Shown one piece after another: positions 1-5,526 of a stretch of 10,799 bases of DNA. Origin of the DNA: Pseudobdellovibrionaceae bacterium (lineage in GTDB: Bacteria > Bdellovibrionota > Bdellovibrionia > Bdellovibrionales > JAMPXM01); assembly GCA_913774795.1 (NCBI GenBank), contig CAJYIL010000691.1, forward strand, positions 1-10,799, read 5' to 3'. How positions within the stretch are numbered: position 1 is the first letter of the stretch; each line of letters opens with the position of its first letter. The notes below the pieces were generated by a model. That model was not told where the DNA came from and did no database searches. It worked only from the letters and a program-made list of their open reading frames with translations. Position numbers and translations under genes: made by a program.

Positions 1-342
1 GAACATCGGAGGCTTTGATGGTTTAGGTTCGCGAAGCCCGATTTGATTTGTCGTGATGATCTCAAGTTTGAAAAGATCTTTGTCTCCGACGACGTAGATC
101 GTCTTCTTCGATGGACTCGAATTCGTAATTACAGCGTCGAGCTGGATCAAACGATCTTCGATGCGGGGTTCACCTTCGACTTTGAACGTCACCTCCGAGT
201 TGTTAGAGAGGCTTGCGATCTTATCATACTCCCACGCGCGCGCCTCGCGTGGATGAATGTCCTTTTGAAATGTGAGTGTTCTAAATGCGGCGTTGGAGGT
301 GCCCGAAACCAATGTCAAAGCGAGAGCGATCAGATGTTTCAT
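1..342 (-). CDS. Secreted protein of unknown function (3' part outside window)
   Basis: An uninterrupted minus-strand reading frame enters from the left edge and reaches an ATG at 342; a second in-frame ATG lies at 360. I prefer 342 because the protein then begins with a compact signal peptide: MKH, a hydrophobic run (LIALALTLV), then SGTSNA with likely cleavage after residue 18. The start at 360 only adds MSRSEA. No convincing ribosome-binding site distinguishes them; a GAGG sits just 2 bases before 342. The visible mature part (about 96 residues) is hydrophilic, cysteine-free, and alternates strands and turns (EVTFKVEG, LIQLDAVITNSSP, KKTIYVVGDKDLFKLEII), which suggests a beta-rich, perhaps Ig-like, periplasmic or surface domain. 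I do not recognise the family. It is transcribed divergently from the DUF4385 gene. Overlapping plus-strand frames here look like shadows. Confidence 0.62.
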   Translation of the reverse strand, partial: MKHLIALALTLVSGTSNAAFRTLTFQKDIHPREARAWEYDKIASLSNNSEVTFKVEGEPRIEDRLIQLDAVITNSSPSKKTIYVVGDKDLFKLEIITTNQIGLREPKPSKPPMF

Positions 343-454
343 AGCCTCAGAGCGTGACATGGGTCGAGAGCGTGCGTGAACCCTTTTTTCTCGTTTAGCG
401 CTGTGTTTTGTAGCTTGAATCGGGCAGGGCTCTCGGCGCATTGTTGACCCAGCG

Positions 455-952
455 ATGCAAAAACCTCGACGCCTGACCCACGCCCGAAATCGAAACAAAG
501 AAACAAAGTTTTTCGACTACCGTCGCGATTACCGCCACCTCGACTTGCGCAAAAATCCTGAGCTCTACCGGGTTGGGCGGGGTGAAGAAGGTGTGCTTCT
601 CGTTGAACCTTACAAATCTGAAATTCTGCCGTCCTTGAGATTCAAAACACCAGACGAGGCCCGTCGTTCCTCGCGTGCAATTGCGGCATTATTCGCGAAA
701 TACAAAAGTGACGAGGATTTCGTTGGCATGGACATGGCTCGAAAGTTCATGCAGATGGGTTTCACGCGCGCTCGTCGTTACGCTAACCACAAGTCAGGCC
801 GCAAGTACGACGCTGACTTCCGGGTGCTCCCGAAAGACGAAGACAAAGTGAAAGCGCTCTCAGCCGCGATTTTCTTCGCTGAATGGCAGAAGCTCGAGCG
901 CGACGCAGTCTACGCCGATCTTAAGATCATGTGGCGAGCGGCTTTCGGGTAG
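455..952 (+). CDS. DUF4385 domain-containing protein
   Basis: A 165-residue soluble protein without signal peptide or membrane segment. It carries the pattern I associate with DUF4385 almost end to end: FDYRRDYRHLDLRKNPELYR (20-39), then VGRGEEGVLLVEPYKSEILP (40-59), RFKTPDEAR (62-70), DFVGMDMARKFMQMGFTRAR (88-107), RRYANHKSGRKYD (107-119) and VLPKDEDKVKALSAAIF (124-140). The length suits a single-domain family member. The family's biochemical role is not known to me; the many conserved Arg, Lys and aromatic residues could suit a nucleic-acid or nucleotide ligand, but that is only a guess. The start is the first ATG, and no clear ribosome-binding site precedes it. The gene stands alone on the plus strand and converges on the molybdopterin-subunit gene, with only 9 bases between the two stop codons. 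Confidence 0.85.
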   Translation: MQKPRRLTHARNRNKETKFFDYRRDYRHLDLRKNPELYRVGRGEEGVLLVEPYKSEILPSLRFKTPDEARRSSRAIAALFAKYKSDEDFVGMDMARKFMQMGFTRARRYANHKSGRKYDADFRVLPKDEDKVKALSAAIFFAEWQKLERDAVYADLKIMWRAAFG

Positions 953-956
953 CCCG

Positions 957-974
957 CGATCTCAGAGTAGATCG
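957..974. terminator. Small hairpin at convergent gene ends
   Basis: CGATCT (957-962) pairs with AGATCG (969-974) across a 6-base loop. The stem lies between and over the ends of two convergent genes: the plus gene stops at 952 and the minus gene stops at 962-964. No T-run follows on either strand, so this is not a canonical intrinsic terminator. It could be a weak bidirectional stop or chance. Confidence 0.2.
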
Positions 975-3211
975 TCGAGCTGAATCGGAAGCTCACGCAC
1001 GCGTTTGCCAGTCGCGTGATAGATCGCGTTGGCGACGGCTGCGCCTGTTCCGACAATACCGATTTCACCGAGACCTTTGACGCCAATGGGACTTGCGTGA
1101 GTGTCGTCTTCGCGCACGAAGATGACTTCGATATCGTGAATATCGCGATTCACCGGCACGTGATATTCGGCCAAGTTGTGATTCATAATTCTTCCCAGTC
1201 GGTGATCGACGACCGACTCCTCGTGAAGCGCTTGGCTGATACCCCAGACCACACCGCCTAGAATTTGGCTCCGAGCGGTCTTGGGATTCAGGATTCGGCC
1301 CGCGGCGACGGCGATGACCACGCGTTTGACTTCGACCATGCCGTAGTCTTCGTCGACTTCGACCTCCGCGAAAACAGCGGAGTGCGTGTTCTTCGCAAAC
1401 CTGATCATGTCGAGCAGACCCGGCGAAGTTTTGCCGTCTTCCTCGAGTTTCGATTCGCCCGCTAACTTCATGATTTTCTGTAGCTCGAGCGTGCGCGAAG
1501 GGTCGCCTTTGACATGCATTGATCCACTTGCGAAGCAGACATCTTCGAACTTCACATTCGCAAACGGCGAGTCAGGAAGTTTCTTGGCAAGCGTAAAGAG
1601 TTTTTCACACACCGCACGACACGAGATCTGCGTGGCCGTGCCAAGAGTTGAAGCTGTCCAGGATCCTCCCTGCAAAGGCGCAGGCGGGAGATCGGTGTCA
1701 CCGATCTCGATCGTAACATCTTTAATGTCGATGCCGAGAGTCTCGGCCGCCAATTGCGCGAGGATGGTGTAGGTGCCGGTGCCAATGTCAGTGACAGCCG
1801 ATTGAATCGTCAGTCGACCGTCGTCTTTGAAGATGGCTTTGGCCTGAGCTTTTTGATGAAACGCGTCCCAGATGCCGCCAGCAAAACCCCAACCAACGAG
1901 TTTTTTGCCGTTTCGCATCGAGCGCGGTTTTGCGCTTCGCTTCGACCACCCGAATTTTTCGGCGGCTTGGTCGTAGCAAGCCATTAACTCTTTCGACGAA
2001 AACGGGCGGTCTCGATGCGCTTGATCTTTATCGGTATAGTTTCTCTTGCGAAGTTCGAGCGGATCCATCTCGAGCGCAGTCGCAAGTTCATCCATCGCGC
2101 ACTCGAGCGCGAAAAGGCCCGTCGTCGCCCCCGGCGCACGCATGTCGAGAGGGGTGAACAGGTCCAGCTGCGCGAGCTTGTGCTCGAGGCTCACGTTCTC
2201 GCATTTGTAGGCAAGGCCCGACCAATTGACGATGTTCTCTTCGTAGTCCTCGAAGCGCGAGGTTTCTTGAACGACTTTGTGTTCGATCGCCTGGAGTTCG
2301 CCTTGGTCATTCGCTCCGAGGCGCAGATCCATCAGCGCGGCCGGCCGATGTCCAAAGGAAAACATCTGCTGACGAGTGAGAACGACACGAACGCTCGCTT
2401 TCAATTTTAGCGAAGCCATCATCGCTAGGCAGAGCTGATACTGCGGGCGAAGGCCAGAGCCGAAGCCACCGCCCATGTATTTCGTAACGACCCTCACTTT
2501 ATCTTTCTTGAGGCCGAATACGTTCACGAGGTAATCGTGGCTGTTCACGGTGCCTTGAGTTTTATCGTAAACGATCCAGCTCTCGTTTTTCTTATCGAAC
2601 ACGACTGTCGATGCGAAAAGCTCCATCGGGTTGTGTGTCTCAGGCGGAGTCATGTAGCGGCTTTCAATCTTCTTCGACGCCCTCTCGTAACCTTTATCGA
2701 AATTGCCGCGCGAAGATGGTTTTTCGAAACCTGATTTTTTGCTGCGAGGCTCGTAGGCATCTTTCTGCGCCACCTCAAGATTGGTTTCGAAGGGCTCAGC
2801 ATGATATGAGATTTCGAGAAGTCGCGCACCCAAACGGGCCGCCTCAAATGTTTTGGCCACGACGAGCGCGATCGGTTGTGATTGGCACCGAATCTCGTCG
2901 TCCTTCAACGGCTTAAAATGGTTTCCGGGAGGAGCGTCTTGATCGGCGTACTTCGAGTTAAACCATGCGAGTGAGGGCCGGTTTTCGTGAGTGATAATGT
3001 CTACGACACCATCGACCTTGAGCGCCTTCGATGTTTCGAATGACGTAATTCGTCCTTTAGGAATCTCGGCGTTGACGACAAAGCCGTAGAGAAGACCATC
3101 GGCCGCGTAATCGGCAGCGTACTTCGCCTCCCCGGTGACTTTCACGGGGCCGTCATAACGATCGACAGGTTGTCCGACATAGCGCCCGGGTTGTGGGATC
3201 AAATCGCTCAT
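962..3211 (-). CDS. paoC: Xanthine oxidase-family aldehyde oxidoreductase, molybdopterin-binding subunit (PaoC-like)
   Basis: This 749-residue subunit would carry the molybdenum cofactor and perform substrate hydroxylation or aldehyde oxidation, in a complex with the two preceding gene products. The N-terminal part has the 'a/b hammerhead' start (GPVKVTGEAKYAADY, 21-35). Cofactor-binding motifs follow: ETHNPMELFA (191-200), MGGGFGSG (246-253) and a MRAPGATTG loop. GGSWTAST lies further on. The C-terminal GVKGLGEIG contains the glutamate expected to be the catalytic base (E716). Family members of the PaoC/YagR type are about 730 residues, so it looks full length. Its ATG overlaps the FAD-subunit stop codon as ATGA, so translation is probably coupled. 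There is no signal peptide. E. coli PaoC oxidises aromatic aldehydes; the substrate here cannot be read from sequence, and other hydroxylases of the family remain possible. Several antisense frames inside it are shadows. Confidence 0.93.
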   Translation of the reverse strand: MSDLIPQPGRYVGQPVDRYDGPVKVTGEAKYAADYAADGLLYGFVVNAEIPKGRITSFETSKALKVDGVVDIITHENRPSLAWFNSKYADQDAPPGNHFKPLKDDEIRCQSQPIALVVAKTFEAARLGARLLEISYHAEPFETNLEVAQKDAYEPRSKKSGFEKPSSRGNFDKGYERASKKIESRYMTPPETHNPMELFASTVVFDKKNESWIVYDKTQGTVNSHDYLVNVFGLKKDKVRVVTKYMGGGFGSGLRPQYQLCLAMMASLKLKASVRVVLTRQQMFSFGHRPAALMDLRLGANDQGELQAIEHKVVQETSRFEDYEENIVNWSGLAYKCENVSLEHKLAQLDLFTPLDMRAPGATTGLFALECAMDELATALEMDPLELRKRNYTDKDQAHRDRPFSSKELMACYDQAAEKFGWSKRSAKPRSMRNGKKLVGWGFAGGIWDAFHQKAQAKAIFKDDGRLTIQSAVTDIGTGTYTILAQLAAETLGIDIKDVTIEIGDTDLPPAPLQGGSWTASTLGTATQISCRAVCEKLFTLAKKLPDSPFANVKFEDVCFASGSMHVKGDPSRTLELQKIMKLAGESKLEEDGKTSPGLLDMIRFAKNTHSAVFAEVEVDEDYGMVEVKRVVIAVAAGRILNPKTARSQILGGVVWGISQALHEESVVDHRLGRIMNHNLAEYHVPVNRDIHDIEVIFVREDDTHASPIGVKGLGEIGIVGTGAAVANAIYHATGKRVRELPIQLDDLL

Positions 3212-4203
3212 CGTTTTACACCTTTCTCGATCGCCTCAGTCATCGATCGAACCAAAACCCGCTCTCCGAGCTGAACCTTAAACTGGTTATGTTTGTAGCC
3301 GCGCGCTTTCGCAAAGACGTGTTTCGCGACGGTCGCGAAAAGATCTTTCGACGGACGTTTTCCTGTTAGCATGCGCTCGGCTTCAAGATCGCGCCAAGGC
3401 TTGTGAGCCACTCCGCCCATCGCTAAACGAGCCGATTTAATTGTTCCACCGTCTTCTAGGTCGAACGCCACGGCGGCTGAGACAAGCGCAAAAGCGTATG
3501 AGGATCGGTCGCGAACCTTGAGGTAATTGAAATGAGTTGCGTAGGGATTAGCGGGGAGACGAATCATCGTGATGAGCTCATCAGGATGCAAATTCGTATC
3601 TTGTTCGGGCGTGCTCTCGGGGAGTCGGTGAAACTCAAGAATCGAGATGACGCGCTCGCCGCGGGGACTACGGACATGAATTTCTGCGTTCAGGGCCGCA
3701 AGGGCCACACACATATCCGACGGGTGCACAGCGATGCACGATGAGCTCTGCCCGAGAACGGCGTGGATGCGGTTGAAACCTTCAATTGCGTCGCAGCCTG
3801 ATCCTGGTTCACGTTTGTTACATTTGGTCGCTTTGTCGTAAAAGTAGTAACAGCGCGTGCGCTGGAGGAGATTGCCTCCACATGTCGCCATGTTTCGGAG
3901 TTGGGGCGAGGCGCCGGCAAGAATGGCCGCGCTTAGAAGCGGGGCGTGCGTTTGAATGTCGGCGTGATACGCACAATCGGCGTTCGAGACCAAAGCACCG
4001 ATGTCGATGGAGCCGTCGGCGTGAGTTTTTACGCCTCTCAGATTCAACGCATTGACGTCAATCAGCTCACTGGGCTTTTCGACGTACTCCTTCATGAGAT
4101 CGATGAGGTTTGTTCCTCCGCCGATGAATTTTGCGTTCGCCTTTTGAATCTGCGAGAGGGCGTCTTTTGTTTCGGTCGGGCGATGGTAACTGAACGGATT
4201 CAT
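3208..4203 (-). CDS. paoB: Molybdenum hydroxylase FAD-binding subunit with probable [4Fe-4S] insert (PaoB-like)
   Basis: The 331-residue medium subunit passes electrons from the iron-sulfur subunit to FAD. Residues 25-38 (KFIGGGTNLIDLMK) form the FAD pyrophosphate loop of the PCMH-type fold, and GASPQLRNMATCGGNLLQRT (97-116) is the second FAD motif. Directly after it comes a cysteine-rich segment (C118, C128, C137, C156) containing KCNKREPGSGCDA. E. coli PaoB has a very similar insert that carries a [4Fe-4S] cluster, unlike ordinary xanthine dehydrogenase FAD subunits; I assign the ligands by position only. The C-terminal half is the CO-dehydrogenase flavoprotein C-terminal domain. I chose the ATG at 4203 over an in-frame ATG at 4254. 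It gives the family-typical start MNPFSYHRP and forms an ATGA overlap with the upstream stop, whereas the longer form would add 17 unrelated residues read from inside the previous gene. Confidence 0.92.
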   Translation of the reverse strand: MNPFSYHRPTETKDALSQIQKANAKFIGGGTNLIDLMKEYVEKPSELIDVNALNLRGVKTHADGSIDIGALVSNADCAYHADIQTHAPLLSAAILAGASPQLRNMATCGGNLLQRTRCYYFYDKATKCNKREPGSGCDAIEGFNRIHAVLGQSSSCIAVHPSDMCVALAALNAEIHVRSPRGERVISILEFHRLPESTPEQDTNLHPDELITMIRLPANPYATHFNYLKVRDRSSYAFALVSAAVAFDLEDGGTIKSARLAMGGVAHKPWRDLEAERMLTGKRPSKDLFATVAKHVFAKARGYKHNQFKVQLGERVLVRSMTEAIEKGVKR

Positions 4204-4661
4204 TTCGACATCGCCTCTTTGAGTGCGGCAAGAATATTCGGGTAAGCCCCGCAACGGCAGATGTTGCCGCTCATGAGTTCGCGAATCTCGTCGTCTGTTT
4301 TGGCGTGACCTTCTTTAATAAGCCCCACGCCCGAACAAATTTGACCAGGCGTGCAGTACCCACACTGAAAGGCGTCATGTTTGATGAAGGCCTGCTGAAC
4401 CGGGTGAAGCTCGCCGCCCGCTTTCGCGAGGCCTTCGATCGTCGTGACTTCGGAGCCGTCTTTCATGACGGCAAAAGTGAGACACGAATTAATGCGTTGG
4501 CCGTCGCAGATCACGGTGCAGGCGCCGCACTGACCGTGATCACACCCTTTCTTAGTTCCGGTCAGATCGAGATGCTCTCGAAGAGCGTCGAGGAGCGTGG
4601 TCCAAGGTGCGAGAGTGAGATTCTTCTTTTGGCCGTTGATCGTGAGGGCGATGTCGTTCAT
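4200..4661 (-). CDS. paoA: Molybdenum hydroxylase [2Fe-2S] subunit (PaoA/CoxS-like)
   Basis: This 153-residue small subunit should relay electrons from the molybdenum centre to FAD. Residues 1-75 are a plant-type ferredoxin domain with ligands C40, C45, C48 and C60 (GCDHGQCGACTVICDG). Residues 80-153 are the [2Fe-2S]-binding helical domain with C100, C103, C135 and C137 (QCGYCTPGQ and GNICRCGAYPNI). All eight ligands are present. The E. coli homologue PaoA starts with a twin-arginine export leader of about 50 residues. Here the protein begins directly with the ferredoxin fold (MNDIALTINGQ), so I infer a cytoplasmic enzyme. A GGGAG at 4671-4675, 9 bases before the ATG at 4661, supports this start, and no longer in-frame N-terminus with a Tat motif is visible. 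It is the first of three coupled genes; its TGA overlaps the next ATG. Confidence 0.93.
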   Translation of the reverse strand: MNDIALTINGQKKNLTLAPWTTLLDALREHLDLTGTKKGCDHGQCGACTVICDGQRINSCLTFAVMKDGSEVTTIEGLAKAGGELHPVQQAFIKHDAFQCGYCTPGQICSGVGLIKEGHAKTDDEIRELMSGNICRCGAYPNILAALKEAMSK

Positions 4662-4678
4662 GAGACCTGTCTCCCAAG

Positions 4679-4765
4679 TTAGGCCTTGAGGATTTTCCGA
4701 AGGGCCTCGGGAGGCAACCAGCGAACACGTTCGTGCAAGAAGCTACAAACTCTCGCGATCAGCGA
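4679..4765 (-). other. Short coding-like stretch, possible gene remnant
   Basis: Between the 7-bp repeat and the iron-sulfur subunit gene, one minus-strand frame stays open for 28 codons and ends in TAA at 4679-4681. It reads SLIARVCSFLHER followed by VRWLPPEALRKILKA. The composition is protein-like: a helical, basic tail with WLPPEA. There is no ATG. A TTG near the middle could start a 19-residue peptide, but nothing resembling a ribosome-binding site precedes it. Its frame differs from that of the 80-residue protein upstream, and the repeat supplies a stop in front of it. It may be the decayed C-terminus of an older gene, a leader peptide for the molybdenum enzyme genes, or chance. Confidence 0.2.
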
Positions 4766-4778
4766 TCAGCGATCAGCG
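4756..4778. repeat. CGATCAG tandem repeat, 3.3 copies
   Basis: Three perfect copies of the 7-mer CGATCAG (4756-4762, 4763-4769, 4770-4776) are followed by CG. On the minus strand each copy contains TGA. Because 7 is not a multiple of 3, the three copies place a stop codon in each of the three frames. The first TGA met (4773-4775) is the stop of the 80-residue protein gene. Confidence 0.95.
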
Positions 4779-5015
4779 TTTGCCATTTGCAAAGGCCTGC
4801 ACATCGGGCGCGGACGCGGCAATCTGTTCTTTCGTCAGCGCCTGAATGCACGAGACGTCGACATCAAAGTCTCTGGCAAAGACATCGGCATTCGCTTGAG
4901 TCGCAGAGACGACAAGACCTTTGCTTGTCTGGATGACGTCGCAGCCCGCGGACCGCAGCTTGTCGAGAAGGAGTGTTTGATCGCCAGATTGAGAATTCGT
5001 AATTTCAAAAAGCAT
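4773..5015 (-). CDS. Small hypothetical protein (80 residues)
   Basis: An 80-residue acidic, soluble protein with no signal peptide or membrane helix. I recognise no family. Segments such as DQTLLLDKLRSAGCDVIQTS (11-30), GLVVSATQANADVFARDFDV (33-52) and IQALTKEQIAASAPDVQAFA (57-76) suggest an alternating alpha/beta fold with two cysteines (C25, C55). Codon use resembles the neighbours, which is the main reason to believe it is a gene. The ATG at 5015 is the only ATG; the frame stays open for about 21 more codons upstream (back to a TGA at 5081-5079) without a normal start codon, and no good ribosome-binding site is seen. A second frame starting at a GTG (5092) covers the gap to the preceding gene, so the true N-terminus is uncertain. 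The stop lies inside the CGATCAG repeat. It sits between the metal-pump genes and the molybdenum enzyme genes. Confidence 0.5.
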   Translation of the reverse strand: MLFEITNSQSGDQTLLLDKLRSAGCDVIQTSKGLVVSATQANADVFARDFDVDVSCIQALTKEQIAASAPDVQAFANGKR

Positions 5016-5097
5016 GTGACGAGTCTGGCCGGCGTTTCGTCGGATGGAAACAGCCGGTGCGAAATTGCGACGAATCCTTCATGTTTCAGCACCCGAA

Positions 5098-5526
5098 TCA
5101 GTCGAGATTTTCGAACTCAGTGAAAATTTCGACGTCCTTGTTCTTCAAATAAATCTCGATCGCATAAGGAGGAGTGACTCTGGGAAGTTGGCCGATGAAT
5201 GCTTTCTTTGATTTCTCGAGCGTGATCCGCGACGACTGACCTTTTCCCCACTCGACAATCGCATAGCCTTTCGGAGCTAGGTGCGAGAGATCGACTTTCT
5301 TCATCTTTGAATCATAGATGTAAACACGCGTCGTTCCGTCGGCCGAACGCACGAGCTCCGCTTTGCCCAATTGGATGGCGTCGTGGAAACGAGCTTTATC
5401 GGCTTTCTCCACGATGCCTTCGACGAGGCCGCCGTATTTACCGGTCGCGATTCCGATAGGTCCGTCATCATGTCCTTCATGTGCGAAAGTCGTCAGAGAA
5501 ACTAAGAGAGCGAAGATCAAATTCAT
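5098..5526 (-). CDS. Secreted His-motif protein linked to the metal pump
   Basis: A 142-residue exported protein. Residues 1-15 (MNLIFALLVSLTTFA) form a short signal peptide, and the mature chain is predicted to begin HEGHDD, with H16 and H19. Further histidines are H48 and H82; there are no cysteines. A mature N-terminus starting with His is a feature of several periplasmic copper-binding proteins (CopC, His-brace enzymes), so metal binding is plausible but inferred. The remaining body is beta-rich (TRVYIYDSKMKKVDL, GYAIVEWGKG, AIEIYLKNKDVEIFTEFEN) and I do not recognise its family. Its ATG overlaps the pump's TGA as ATGA, so the two are almost certainly co-translated, which points to a periplasmic accessory of the pump. 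It could be a metal chaperone, a sensor or a storage protein; the sequence does not decide. Confidence 0.8.
   Translation of the reverse strand: MNLIFALLVSLTTFAHEGHDDGPIGIATGKYGGLVEGIVEKADKARFHDAIQLGKAELVRSADGTTRVYIYDSKMKKVDLSHLAPKGYAIVEWGKGQSSRITLEKSKKAFIGQLPRVTPPYAIEIYLKNKDVEIFTEFENLD

Noticed and set aside
43..357. Plus-strand 104-codon frame at the left edge
   Set aside because: It lies antisense to an open frame with a good signal peptide, and its own translation has no recognisable features.
1016..2916. Antisense frames within the molybdopterin-subunit gene
   Set aside because: Low-complexity or unlikely composition and no start signals; the opposite strand is clearly coding.
4204..4254. 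Longer FAD-subunit start giving MRGLPEYSCRTQRG at the N-terminus
   Set aside because: The extra 17 residues are read from inside the iron-sulfur gene and do not resemble the family. The ATG at 4203 gives the expected start and an ATGA overlap.
962..4661. Naming the three genes as xanthine dehydrogenase proper
   Set aside because: Gene order, the cysteine insert in the FAD subunit and overall motif spelling are closer to the PaoABC-type aldehyde oxidoreductases. The substrate remains unknown.
4756..4778. Repeat as an on/off phase-variation switch fusing the 80-residue gene to the downstream open stretch
   Set aside because: The gene always enters the first repeat unit in the frame that reads CGC TGA, so any copy number of one or more stops at once. 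With zero copies it stops a few codons later at TAG. Copy change cannot create the fusion.
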